From Gammaproteobacteria bacterium (lineage in GTDB: Bacteria; Pseudomonadota; Gammaproteobacteria; Pseudomonadales; M0112), in NCBI GenBank assembly GCA_006227085.1, contig SBFY01000111.1:1-17421 (forward strand): a stretch of 17,421 bases of DNA, read 5' to 3'. This document shows positions 1 through 8,083 of this stretch, piece by piece. Under the pieces are notes generated by a model. The model worked only from the letters and a program-made list of their open reading frames with translations, ran no database searches and was not told the origin of the DNA. The position numbers were made by a program, and so were the translations under genes. The stretch's first letter is position 1; each line of letters starts with the position of its first letter.

Positions 1-527
1 AACATATGGCGGATATTGCCCATGTCGCCCTGCAGCGCCTGTGGCTCGGCATGACTTCCTGCCGGGGGTAATGCGAGTTTGGACCAGGCAGGGTCAGCGA
101 ACTGGCTGTCCGGCAGGATGCCCTGCCCACTCTGGCTTCTCACCAGGTTGATGACCGGCAACAGCAGTGATGGGACGTCCCGCTGTGTTTTCAGCAGGTG
201 ATCGAAAAACAACGGGATAGCGATCAGGCCTTCACCGATATCAGCCGCCAGGTGCTTGCGGGCCCGCCCTTCCCGCGCAGGCAGCTGGCTGCACGCCACT
301 CGCAAGCTCTCCACCAGCAAGCGACCACCGGCCAGTTCCAGGATCGCCATTGCCCCGCGCAGCTGGTCCAGATGGCTGTCCAGTGATGCCAGCGTATCAG
401 GGGCTATGGTGCTTTCGGAAAGGCAGGTTTCGAGCAAGTCCTGGGCTTCCGCCACCGACTCACGAATGCCTTCGCGGAGCAAGCGTGCGACGACAGTATT
501 GACGGGCTTAACCTGGATGATCGGCAT
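1..527 (-). CDS. ChpA/PilL-type chemotaxis hybrid histidine kinase, N-terminal fragment
   Basis: An open frame runs from an ATG at 527 off the left edge, giving about 175 residues. The text is helical and Leu-rich. It resembles, from memory, the N-terminal region of Pseudomonas ChpA (PilL): a helix around LDQLRGAMAILELAGG, a stretch like IPLFFDHLLKTQRDVPSLLLPVINLVR, and GILPDSQFADP where ChpA has a similar leucine-rich segment ending in a short FAPDL-like motif. ChpA is the large Hpt/CheA/CheY kinase that controls type IV pilus twitching and cAMP signalling; the Hpt, kinase and receiver domains would lie beyond the window. An AAGGA stretch lies about 12 bases before the ATG, slightly far for a good ribosome site; an in-frame GTG upstream is an alternative start. 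In Pseudomonas chpA follows pilGHIJ, but here the gene opens beside divergent nhaB, so it is either an orphan paralogue or a rearranged locus. Confidence 0.6.
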   Translation of the reverse strand, partial: MPIIQVKPVNTVVARLLREGIRESVAEAQDLLETCLSESTIAPDTLASLDSHLDQLRGAMAILELAGGRLLVESLRVACSQLPAREGRARKHLAADIGEGLIAIPLFFDHLLKTQRDVPSLLLPVINLVRSQSGQGILPDSQFADPAWSKLALPPAGSHAEPQALQGDMGNIRHM

Positions 528-694
528 AAACTGGCAGGGTCCTTCCGTGGTGCAGCAACGCACGGTTACTGTCCGGAATCATTGTTATGCGGCTATTCTA
601 GTCGATGTGATGGGGCTTAAAAAGCACATCCTGAGCCTTTACAGGTTCTGGGCATGCCCCTATCCTTGCCCATCCGCATATTTGGGTATCCCTC

Positions 695-2209
695 ATGGCC
701 AGCACCAGCTATCCGCGCGCGTTTTATGGTAATTTTCTCGGCCACGCACCCGAATGGTATAAAAAAACCATCCTGGCCTTCCTGCTGGTCAATCCCTTGC
801 TGCTGTGGCTGGCTGGGCCCGTCGCTGCCGGATGGGTACTGATTGCCCAGTTTATCTTTACCCTGGCCATGGCACTCAAGTGTTATCCCTTGCAGCCGGG
901 CGGTTTGCTGGCCATGGAAGCCATCATCATGGGGCTCGCTTCAGCCGACAGTGTTTTCCATGAGGCCGCGGATAATTTTGAAGTCATCCTGTTATTGATG
1001 TTCATGGTCGCGGGTATCTATTTCATGCGCGACTTGCTGTTATTCGTGTTCACCAAGCTTCTGCTGAAAGTGAAATCAAAACTGTTGCTATCCTTGATGT
1101 TCAGCCTGACTGCTGCCTTCCTGTCGGCGTTCCTGGATGCACTGACCGTGACGGCGGTACTGATCAGTGTGTTTGTAGGCTTTTACGCTGTCTATCACAA
1201 GGTTGCTTCCGGCAAGAAACTCAAATCCGGTGCCGAGCATGACCACAGCAATGACAATACCGTGGTTGAATACCACCGCAGCGACCTGGATACCTTCCGT
1301 GCTTTCCTGCGCAGCCTGGTCATGCATGGTGCTGTTGGTACTGCCCTTGGTGGTGTGTGCACCTTGGTGGGAGAACCCCAGAACCTGCTGATTGCCGAAA
1401 AGGCAAGCTGGGATTTCGTGCACTTTTTCAAGGTGATGGCGCCCGTCAGCATGCCGGTATTGGCTGCTGGTCTTGTTACCTGTGTCTTGGTTGAGCAGTT
1501 GCGCTGGTTTGGTTATGGCGCCCGGCTACCCGAGAATGTGCGATCTGTCTTGCTGGAGTTTGACCAGGAAGAAAGTGCTGCCATGACGCGTGAACATGCC
1601 CTGTCCTTGATGATCCAGGGCGTGGTTGCCGTAATCCTGGTGCTGTCGCTGGCATTTCATGTGGCGGCGGTCGGTCTGGTGGGCCTGATGGTGATTATCC
1701 TGCTGACGGCCTTCAATGGCATTGTCGATGAACACCAGATTGGTCATGCCTTCCAGGAAGCGCTGCCCTTCACGGCATTATTGGTGGTGTTCTTTGCTGT
1801 GGTGGCGGTGATCCACCAGCAACATTTGTTCACACCGGTTATCGAATGGGTCTTCACACTCGACAAGCACAGCCAGCCGCCGGTGTTTTTCCTTGCCAAT
1901 GGTGTGTTGTCGATGATCAGCGATAACGTATTCGTGGCCACGATCTATATCAATGAGGTCAAGGATGCCTACGATGCCGGTCACCTGACCTATCCGGAGT
2001 TCGAGCGTCTGGCGGTGGCGATCAATACCGGCACCAATTTGCCGAGCGTGGCGACACCGAACGGCCAGGCGGCCTTCCTGTTCCTGCTGACCTCGGCACT
2101 GGCGCCGTTGATCCGCTTGTCGTACGGGAAAATGGTCTGGATGGCACTGCCGTACACGCTGGTGATGACGGGTGTCGGTTTGGCTTCGGTACTTTGGTTG
2201 CTTCCGTAA
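695..2209 (+). CDS. nhaB: NhaB Na+/H+ antiporter
   Basis: The 504-residue product is an inner-membrane sodium/proton antiporter that expels Na+ in exchange for H+. It aligns with recalled E. coli NhaB (513 aa) almost end to end: NFLG near residue 13, FTLAMALKCYPL around 55-66, LMFMVAGIYFM around 101-111, LSAFLDALTV around 143-151, GEPQNL, and a C-terminal INTGTNLPSVATPNGQAAFL block. Asp148 corresponds to the Asp147 reported as important in E. coli. Many hydrophobic segments are visible across the length. The C-terminus is about 20 residues shorter than in E. coli. The start at 695 agrees with the E. coli N-terminus although no clear Shine-Dalgarno sequence precedes it. It is divergent from the ChpA-like gene and converges on dnaQ with only 5 bp between stops. 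No regulatory site could be recognised. Confidence 0.96.
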   Translation: MASTSYPRAFYGNFLGHAPEWYKKTILAFLLVNPLLLWLAGPVAAGWVLIAQFIFTLAMALKCYPLQPGGLLAMEAIIMGLASADSVFHEAADNFEVILLLMFMVAGIYFMRDLLLFVFTKLLLKVKSKLLLSLMFSLTAAFLSAFLDALTVTAVLISVFVGFYAVYHKVASGKKLKSGAEHDHSNDNTVVEYHRSDLDTFRAFLRSLVMHGAVGTALGGVCTLVGEPQNLLIAEKASWDFVHFFKVMAPVSMPVLAAGLVTCVLVEQLRWFGYGARLPENVRSVLLEFDQEESAAMTREHALSLMIQGVVAVILVLSLAFHVAAVGLVGLMVIILLTAFNGIVDEHQIGHAFQEALPFTALLVVFFAVVAVIHQQHLFTPVIEWVFTLDKHSQPPVFFLANGVLSMISDNVFVATIYINEVKDAYDAGHLTYPEFERLAVAINTGTNLPSVATPNGQAAFLFLLTSALAPLIRLSYGKMVWMALPYTLVMTGVGLASVLWLLP

Positions 2210-2214
2210 AAAAG

Positions 2215-2922
2215 CTACCAATCCAATGACTTGCCACTGTTTTTTGCTATCAGTTCCAGCATGGATGCGTGCTGTGCCAACTCTTCGGCAGTGGCGCCAG
2301 GAACCGGCAACGGTGCGCGATGGCTATCAAGCCGGCGGATACTGCCGCCGCGCTGATCCTGGCCACCGGTTGCAGCATCCCCACCCAGCAGCAGCCGGGT
2401 CTGTCCCCCGGTCATGAGCAGGTAAACTTCCACCAATAACTGGGCATCCAGTAGCGCCCCATGAAGCTCGCGGCCGGAGTTGTCCACCCCGAGTCGCTTG
2501 CACAAGGCATCCAGGCTGTTGCGCTGTGCGGGATATAACCGTTTAGCCATTGCCAGCGTATCGGTGATGCTGGCATGGCGACTGGTGGGTCCATAACGAT
2601 TGCCATCCAGCCGGAATTCATGGTCCAGGAAACCGACATCAAATGGCGCGTTGTGGATGATGAGCTCGGCACCTTCAATGAATGCGGCAAACTCCCCCGC
2701 GATCTCACTGAAACGCGGCTTGTCGGCGAGCATTTCTGACGACAAGCCATGCACGGCCAGTGCTTCGGCATCGACCTCGCGTTCCGGATTGAGGTAGCGC
2801 TGGAACACCACACCGGTGGGACGGCGGTTCACCAGCTCAATGCCGCAAATATCAATGATCCGGTGACCTTGTTCTGGTTCCAGGCCAGTGGTTTCGGTAT
2901 CGACCACGATTTGCCGCATCAT
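2215..2922 (-). CDS. dnaQ: DNA polymerase III epsilon subunit (3'-5' proofreading exonuclease)
   Basis: This 235-residue protein is the DnaQ proofreading subunit of the replicative polymerase core. The exonuclease motifs are intact: Exo I with Asp8 and Glu10 in DTETTG, Exo II with HNAPFD (His90, Asp95), and Exo III with His154 and Asp159 in LHGALLDAQ. The GGQT motif follows at about 172-175. A Gly/Arg-rich linker and a short C-terminal segment (about 210-235) should bind the alpha subunit. The ATG overlaps the rnhA stop in an ATGA arrangement. A second ATG directly follows (2919) and sits at a better distance from the GGGAGGA ribosome site inside the end of rnhA, so the true start may be one codon later. 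Co-directional rnhA-dnaQ is common in gammaproteobacteria, whereas E. coli has them divergent. Confidence 0.96.
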   Translation of the reverse strand: MMRQIVVDTETTGLEPEQGHRIIDICGIELVNRRPTGVVFQRYLNPEREVDAEALAVHGLSSEMLADKPRFSEIAGEFAAFIEGAELIIHNAPFDVGFLDHEFRLDGNRYGPTSRHASITDTLAMAKRLYPAQRNSLDALCKRLGVDNSGRELHGALLDAQLLVEVYLLMTGGQTRLLLGGDAATGGQDQRGGSIRRLDSHRAPLPVPGATAEELAQHASMLELIAKNSGKSLDW

Positions 2923-3365
2923 TCCTCCCGTGCCAGCAAGGCATCAATGGCTTCATTCGCCAACTGGTCAGCCAATTCGTTTTCCGGGTGGCCGCTGTGC
3001 CCTTTGACCCAGTGCCATTGCACCTGGTGGCGCGCACAGGCAGCTTCCAGGGCTTGCCATAAATCAGCGTTCTTGACCGGTTGCTTGGCCGCGGTTTTCC
3101 AGCCACGTTGTTTCCAGCCGGCCAACCATTCCGTCATGCCTTTGCGGACGTATTCCGAATCGGTGGTCAGCGAAACCTTGCAGGGTTCCCGCAAGGCATT
3201 GAGGGCTTCGATGGCGGCGGTCAGTTCCATGCGATTATTGGTGGTTTCGGCGGCACCGCCATTCAGGCGTTTCTCGCTATCACCATACCGCAGCAAGGCT
3301 CCCCACCCGCCTGGGCCAGGATTTCCCCTGCAGGCGCCATCCGTAAAAATCTCTATTTCTTTCAA
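2919..3365 (-). CDS. rnhA: Ribonuclease HI, probable TTG start
   Basis: RNase HI degrades the RNA strand of RNA-DNA hybrids. I chose the TTG at 3365, giving 148 residues beginning MKEIEIFTDGAC, because it matches the E. coli N-terminus. It also puts every catalytic residue exactly one position before E. coli: Asp9, Glu47, Asp69, His123 and Asp133 (E. coli 10, 48, 70, 124, 134). Other family motifs are NPGPGG, TTNNRMEL, GWKTA and VKGHSGHPENE. The frame stays open to a GTG at 3419, which would add 18 residues overlapping the end of the methyltransferase gene and lacks a ribosome site. The TTG lies 4 bp after the methyltransferase stop, which fits translational coupling. An AAGAAAG stretch precedes it at a somewhat long 12-base spacing. 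The gene overlaps dnaQ by 4 bp. Confidence 0.95.
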   Translation of the reverse strand: MKEIEIFTDGACRGNPGPGGWGALLRYGDSEKRLNGGAAETTNNRMELTAAIEALNALREPCKVSLTTDSEYVRKGMTEWLAGWKQRGWKTAAKQPVKNADLWQALEAACARHQVQWHWVKGHSGHPENELADQLANEAIDALLAREE

Positions 3366-3369
3366 TGGA

Positions 3370-4122
3370 TTAAATATCTTTCTTAAGGTTTTTATACTGA
3401 CGATTCGGTATGGGTGCACGAGCCGGTAACAGCAAGCCCGGTGCTGCTACCCGTTCGCGGCTACGCCGGGTGAGTGGTGTCATGCCAAAGACATCCTTTC
3501 TTGCCATCATCACGCAAATCCCTCCCAAGGGGGCGCGCGACAAGGTACCTGCCCGCTCCAGCCAGGCCATCAGCCGTAATCCGCTGCCTTTCCAGGGATA
3601 ACGGTAGAAACCGTAATCGGTTGAAAGCAATCGCAATCCCAGCAGTTTCAACCAATCCCGCAAACGCTGGGAAGCCAGCAGTCGCATGGTCTTGGCCGGC
3701 GCAAAGCGACCGAGTGCATGGGCGACTCCCAGCAAGCTACTGCGACGATAGCCCACCAGCAGCAGGAAGCCGCTGGGGCGCAGGATGCGCTCGGCTTCCC
3801 GTAACAGCTTGTGGGGATCGCTGGATAGCTCCAGCGCATGATAGAGAACAACGGCATCAAAGGCCTCTGACAGTAAAGGGATGGTTTCGCCATCACTGTC
3901 CAGCACCGCCATCCCATCGCGGGGTGACTCCCCGGCATCATCACCCGGAAGCCTCACATGCACAGGGTATTCGACCGGAGAGGCATCCAGTAACCCCAAG
4001 CCCTTGCCAGGTCCCACATAGGCCAGTCGCAGGCCAAACACGGCCTGCAGCAGGGGTTCAGCCAAGCGGGTTTCTGCATCCGCCAGGGCCTGGTCCAATG
4101 GGGAATCTGTGCCGGGTGTCAT
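3370..4122 (-). CDS. YafS-like SAM-dependent methyltransferase
   Basis: The 250-residue product looks like a class I S-adenosylmethionine methyltransferase. The glycine-rich motif I is AYVGPGKGLGLL near residue 34. The segment FDAVVLYHALELSSDPHKLLREAERILRPSGFLLLVGY (about 88-125, described here by its ends: FDAVVLYHALE and LRPSGFLLLVGY) carries the usual motif IV/V arrangement of Methyltransf_11-type enzymes. The basic C-terminal tail after about 215 is probably unstructured. Its place between divergent gloB and co-directional rnhA is that of yafS in E. coli (240 aa), whose substrate I do not know. No target molecule can be read from the sequence. It is the first gene of the unit with rnhA and dnaQ, and the 75 bp gap to gloB must hold both promoters. 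Confidence 0.85.
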   Translation of the reverse strand: MTPGTDSPLDQALADAETRLAEPLLQAVFGLRLAYVGPGKGLGLLDASPVEYPVHVRLPGDDAGESPRDGMAVLDSDGETIPLLSEAFDAVVLYHALELSSDPHKLLREAERILRPSGFLLLVGYRRSSLLGVAHALGRFAPAKTMRLLASQRLRDWLKLLGLRLLSTDYGFYRYPWKGSGLRLMAWLERAGTLSRAPLGGICVMMARKDVFGMTPLTRRSRERVAAPGLLLPARAPIPNRQYKNLKKDI

Positions 4123-4197
4123 GCGCTCTCGTCCATGGCCCTGTTACACTATTTATCATAGCATTCCATTGTCCAGGCCATAGGGTTTTCTGTCCTG

Positions 4198-4983
4198 ATG
4201 ACGGCTATCCACGCGATTCCCGCTTTTTCTGACAATTACATCTGGGTGATTGCCTCACCGGATGGTGATATGGCATTGGTGGATCCCGGTGATGCGAGCG
4301 CTGTCCACGACTGGCTTGCGCAACATGATGAGTTACGGCTGACCGACATCCTGGTCACCCATCACCACCCTGACCACACCGGGGCCATTGATGCCTTGGC
4401 AACCAGGCCAGGGGTTCGTGTGCATGGGCCCTCCAACTCGCCATTCCAGGGCATCACCCACCCACTCCGGGATGGCGATACCCTCCGGCTGCTGGGAGCT
4501 GACCTGCAGGTCCGTGCTGTGCCGGGTCATACCCTCGATCATATCGCTTACTTTGCTCCCGCAGGGCAATGGCAAACCCATCCCGTGCTGTTTGCCGGCG
4601 ACACCTTGTTTGCCGCTGGTTGTGGCAGGTTGTTCGAGGGAACCGCCGCCATGATGCATGAATCCCTGCAATGGATGGCCAGCCTGCCCCACGACACGGC
4701 TGTCTATTGCGCCCACGAATACACCCTGGCTAACCTCAGGTTTGCAGCAGCGGTGGAACCGGGTAACCCGGATATCCAACAGCGTCTGGCGCATACCCAA
4801 GCACTACGGGAACAGGGTATGATGAGCCTGCCCTCAACCATAGGCTTGGAAATCTTGACCAACCCTTTCCTCCGGGTGGCCGAGCCAGCTGTGCAAGCTG
4901 CCGCCGCTCACCATGCCAGGCACGCCATCACGGCGCCAGCGGAGGTGTTCGCTGCCATCCGCTCCTGGAAGGATACCTTTTGA
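4198..4983 (+). CDS. gloB: Hydroxyacylglutathione hydrolase (glyoxalase II)
   Basis: GloB hydrolyses S-lactoylglutathione to lactate and glutathione, the second step of methylglyoxal detoxification in the cytoplasm. The 261-residue protein has the binuclear metallo-beta-lactamase site complete: THHHPDH (His55, His57, Asp59, His60), His111 in GHTLDH, bridging Asp135 in FAGDTLF and His173 in CAHEYT. The glyoxalase II-specific GCGRLFEG and the N-terminal IPAFSDNYIW are also present. The length is close to the usual 250-260. The start agrees with the family, although only a weak AGGG lies 12 bases upstream. The TGA stop overlaps the mltD ATG as TGATG, so the two genes are probably translationally coupled, as the gloB-mltD adjacency in E. 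coli would suggest. Confidence 0.96.
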   Translation: MTAIHAIPAFSDNYIWVIASPDGDMALVDPGDASAVHDWLAQHDELRLTDILVTHHHPDHTGAIDALATRPGVRVHGPSNSPFQGITHPLRDGDTLRLLGADLQVRAVPGHTLDHIAYFAPAGQWQTHPVLFAGDTLFAAGCGRLFEGTAAMMHESLQWMASLPHDTAVYCAHEYTLANLRFAAAVEPGNPDIQQRLAHTQALREQGMMSLPSTIGLEILTNPFLRVAEPAVQAAAAHHARHAITAPAEVFAAIRSWKDTF

Positions 4984-6662
4984 TGAATCCACTGCCCGCG
5001 TTCAGGTACCTGCTACTGCTACCCCTGTTGTGGCTGGTGACTGCCTGCCAGTCGAACAGCCCGCAACATGTGCAAACGCCGGCAGCGGAACCTGTTGCCA
5101 CAGCAGCCGTCATGGATCCGCTCCCTGACGCGCCAGAAAGTGTAAAAAACCAAGCGCCCAGCCTGTTCGGTTTGTTCCGTAAACCGGCGGAAGACGATGT
5201 GGTTGAAGAAGTGGTCGTCGAAACACCGGTGGTTGCAACATACCCGACCGTGTGGGATCGCATGCGTGAAGGCTTCCAGCTACGCAAGTGGTATAACCAT
5301 CCCAAGGTGAAAGCCGAGATGGAAGCCATGCTGCGCAACCCGGACTACCTCTCCCGGGTCACTGAACGTTCACAACGGTATGTGTATTACATCACCAACA
5401 CCGTCGAAACCCGTGGCTTGCCCATGGAGTTGGCGCTGTTGCCCATGGTGGAAAGTGCGTTTGACCCATTCGCCTATTCGCCCCAACAAGCCGCCGGCTT
5501 ATGGCAATTCATTCCGGGCACGGCACGGCACTATGGCATCAAGGATAGTTGGTGGTATGACGGCCGCCGCGATGTGATTGCTTCAACGGATGCGGCACTC
5601 AATTACCTGACGTATCTCAACCAGATCATGGGCGGTGACTGGCTGCTCGCTGTCGCTTCTTACAATTCCGGTGAAGGCACGGTGATGCGGGCGCGCAAGA
5701 AAGTCGCGCATGCGGATATGGATGATGTGTTCTGGCGTATTGGCCTGCCCAAGGAAACGTCGGCCTATGTGCCACGATTGCTGGCACTGGCAGCCATCGT
5801 TGACCAACCTGACCTGGCACGGCAGAACCTGCATCCGGTCTTGAACGAGCCGTATTTCGCCGTGATGGAAAACACCGGTGGCCAATTGGACCTGAATCTT
5901 GCCGCCGAACTCGCGCAAGTGCCGATTGAGGAAATTTATTTGCTCAACCCCGGCTTCAACCGCTGGGCGACAGATCCGCAAGGCCCGCATCGTTTGAATG
6001 TGCCGGTTGAAGCAGCTGAGCGTTTCCGGGCTGGCATTGACAATACACCCCCGAAAGAGCGCATTCGTTGGGAGCGCTATCAGGTGAAGCCGGGCGACTC
6101 ACTCAGTGTGATTGCACGCAAGTTCAATACCACCACCGAGCAGATACAAGCCAGCAATGGTCTCAAACATTCGATTATTGCTGCGGGCCAATATCTTCTG
6201 GTTCCGACGGCACATAACGCTTCGTCCAGTTACGCACTTTCGACCAGCGCCCGGCAAACAGCCCTGATGAGCCGCGATAAACCCGGCATGAACAAGACCC
6301 TGCATACCGTACGATCCGGAGACAGTTATTGGAGCATTGCCAAGCAGTACGGTACCAGCAGTGAGCAATTGGCGCGCTGGAATAACCGCTCCACCAAGGA
6401 TGTCCTTAAAATTGGTGAAAAGCTGGTCGTGTGGTCACAGCAACCGGTCACAACAGCCGCCATTCCCATGCAAGCCAAGGTTGGCCCATCCAGCACCCGC
6501 AAGGTGGGCTACCGGGTACGCAGTGGCGATTCCTTGTACAAGATTGCTACCCGTTTCAGTGTCAGCATCCAGCAGATCCTGAAATGGAACAGCCTGGATT
6601 CCAGCAAACACCTGCACCCGGGCCAGTACCTGACCTTGTATGTGGATGTCACTAACCTGTAA
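4983..6662 (+). CDS. mltD: Membrane-bound lytic murein transglycosylase D, three LysM domains
   Basis: MltD cleaves the glycan strands of peptidoglycan from the periplasmic face of the outer membrane. The 559-residue product begins with a lipoprotein signal peptide ending in the lipobox LVTAC (Cys22). The SLT domain spans about 135-255, with the catalytic Glu157 in MVESAFDP and the family signatures AAGLWQFIPGTA and SYNSGEG. Three LysM modules follow at about 366-409, 440-484 and 509-553, each with a GDS and a closing GQYL or GEKL element; E. coli MltD has two. The start used is the ATG at 4983 overlapping the gloB stop; an adjacent in-frame TTG at 4980 is less likely. It converges on the aldehyde dehydrogenase gene with 3 bp between stops, and no terminator hairpin is visible there. 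Confidence 0.95.
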   Translation: MNPLPAFRYLLLLPLLWLVTACQSNSPQHVQTPAAEPVATAAVMDPLPDAPESVKNQAPSLFGLFRKPAEDDVVEEVVVETPVVATYPTVWDRMREGFQLRKWYNHPKVKAEMEAMLRNPDYLSRVTERSQRYVYYITNTVETRGLPMELALLPMVESAFDPFAYSPQQAAGLWQFIPGTARHYGIKDSWWYDGRRDVIASTDAALNYLTYLNQIMGGDWLLAVASYNSGEGTVMRARKKVAHADMDDVFWRIGLPKETSAYVPRLLALAAIVDQPDLARQNLHPVLNEPYFAVMENTGGQLDLNLAAELAQVPIEEIYLLNPGFNRWATDPQGPHRLNVPVEAAERFRAGIDNTPPKERIRWERYQVKPGDSLSVIARKFNTTTEQIQASNGLKHSIIAAGQYLLVPTAHNASSSYALSTSARQTALMSRDKPGMNKTLHTVRSGDSYWSIAKQYGTSSEQLARWNNRSTKDVLKIGEKLVVWSQQPVTTAAIPMQAKVGPSSTRKVGYRVRSGDSLYKIATRFSVSIQQILKWNSLDSSKHLHPGQYLTLYVDVTNL

Positions 6663-6665
6663 CGA

Positions 6666-8048
6666 TCAGGACATCAGCCAGCGCGTGATCTTTTTACGCA
6701 TGGCCATCGCCTTGTCATCAAACGGTGGGTAAGCACCACGCGGATCCATCCAGGTGGGTTTGATCATCACCGATTTCAGGTGACTCATGTTGTCGAAGCT
6801 GAATTGTCCGTGATAACACCCCATGCCTGAATTGCCGACGCCACCAAACGGCAATGCCTGATTCGATGCATGCACCATCAAATGGTTACGCACCATGGCT
6901 CCCGAACTGGTTTCCTGTTCAACATCAGCGTGTACGGCATCGGATTCAGTGAACACATACAAGGCCAGCGGTTTTTCACGCTGGTTGATGAACGCCAAGG
7001 CTTCGTGAAGTTCACTGTATTTGAATACCGGCAAGATGGGCCCGAAGATTTCTTCCTGCATCACTTTGGCATTTTCCGGCACATCGACAAGGATGGTGGG
7101 TTCCAGGTAGTTATCACGCTCGTCCATGCGGCCACCGTGATAAATCGTGCCTTCATCCAGTAATGCTTTCAGCCGCATCAAGTGACGACCATTGATGATG
7201 CGGGAATAATCCGGGCTTTGTTGCGGGTCATCACCAAAGAACTCCCGGATGCGCGAACTCAACTTCGGCAGGAAATCGTTATAGATCTTGTCATGCACCA
7301 GCAAGTAATCAGCTGACACGCAAATTTGGCCGGCATTGGAACACTTCACATCGATGATGCGGCTGGCCGCCACATCCAGGTTGGCGTCCTCGTGCACGAT
7401 GCAGGGATTTTTGCCGCCCAACTCCAATGTCACCGGTGTCAGGTGTTTTGCTGCTGCCTGCATGATGATTTTGGCCACATGGCTGTTGCCGGTATACAGG
7501 ATCTTGTCGAATCGTTGCGCCAGGATCTGCGTGGTTTCCTCTACCCCGCCCTCCACGACATGCACAGCGCGCGCATCCAGGTACTTGGGCACCAATTCGC
7601 ACACCAGCGCACTGACTTTCGGTGACACTTCAGAAGGTTTGATCATGCAGGTATTGCCAGCAGCAATGGCTCCACACAAGGGGCCCAGTGTCAGGTGCAA
7701 GGGGAAATTCCAGGCTCCTATGATCAACACCACGCCCAACGGTTCGGGCTGGATATAACTTTTGGCGGGTTTCAGCATCAGCGGTGAACCGGCCTTGCGC
7801 GGTTTCATCCACTTCTTCAGGTGCTTTTTGGTGTGCAGGGCCTCGCCACGCACAAACATCACATCACCGCTGTAAGCCGTGAAATCCGCTTTGCCGGAAT
7901 CTTCCATCAAGGCCTTCATCAAGGCTTCTTCGTTTTCCTCGACCAGCCGCACAACCGCATCGAGCTGGCTCATGCGCCACTCATAACTGCGGGTAGCACC
8001 GGTGTTGAAGTAAGTGCGCAGGTCGGCAACGGATTGGGCGATATTCAT
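6666..8048 (-). CDS. Class 3 (ALDH3-type) NAD(P)-dependent aldehyde dehydrogenase
   Basis: The 460-residue enzyme should oxidise fatty, aromatic or other aldehydes to acids. The family is set by length and motifs: GAWNFPLHLTLGPL around 110, the general base Glu209 in LELGGKNP, the nucleophile Cys243 in NAGQICVSADY, EEIFGPILPV, and LPFGGVGNSGMGCYHG near the C-terminus. Glu209 and Cys243 fall at the numbers recalled for mammalian ALDH3A1. I chose the ATG at 8048, preceded by GGAG at a 5-base spacing, over a TTG at 8069 that has no ribosome site. It follows the GST-like gene by 35 bp on the same strand and is probably co-transcribed. The substrate cannot be decided; coniferyl aldehyde dehydrogenases and bacterial fatty aldehyde dehydrogenases share this fold. 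Confidence 0.93.
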   Translation of the reverse strand: MNIAQSVADLRTYFNTGATRSYEWRMSQLDAVVRLVEENEEALMKALMEDSGKADFTAYSGDVMFVRGEALHTKKHLKKWMKPRKAGSPLMLKPAKSYIQPEPLGVVLIIGAWNFPLHLTLGPLCGAIAAGNTCMIKPSEVSPKVSALVCELVPKYLDARAVHVVEGGVEETTQILAQRFDKILYTGNSHVAKIIMQAAAKHLTPVTLELGGKNPCIVHEDANLDVAASRIIDVKCSNAGQICVSADYLLVHDKIYNDFLPKLSSRIREFFGDDPQQSPDYSRIINGRHLMRLKALLDEGTIYHGGRMDERDNYLEPTILVDVPENAKVMQEEIFGPILPVFKYSELHEALAFINQREKPLALYVFTESDAVHADVEQETSSGAMVRNHLMVHASNQALPFGGVGNSGMGCYHGQFSFDNMSHLKSVMIKPTWMDPRGAYPPFDDKAMAMRKKITRWLMS

Positions 8049-8053
8049 GGCAA

Positions 8054-8057
8054 CTCC
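8054..8057 (-). promoter_or_regulatory. Ribosome binding site that sets the aldehyde dehydrogenase start
   Basis: GGAG on the minus strand lies 5 bases before the ATG at 8048. No comparable site serves the longer TTG reading at 8069, so this decides the start. Confidence 0.65.
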
Positions 8058-8083
8058 ATAGCAGGTCAAGCCAGGTCAGGTCA

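Noticed and set aside
594..623. Possible promoter elements between the ChpA-like gene and nhaB
   Set aside because: A TAGAAT on the minus strand and a TATTCT on the plus strand resemble -10 boxes, but neither has a -35 at an acceptable spacing.
198..732. Two plus-strand frames near the left edge
   Set aside because: They are mostly antisense to the ChpA-like frame, which has coherent helical protein text and a plausible family; the plus-strand translations do not.
2749..3429. 226-residue open frame on the plus strand opposite rnhA and dnaQ
   Set aside because: It spans two well-supported genes on the other strand and shows no protein-family features.
3474..4232. 252-residue open frame on the plus strand opposite the methyltransferase
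   Set aside because: It is antisense to a conserved gene, runs across the gloB promoter and start, and its translation is rich in Pro, Arg and His without any family motif.
6660..6668. Terminator between convergent mltD and the aldehyde dehydrogenase
   Set aside because: Only 3 bp separate the stops and no hairpin with a T run was seen around them.
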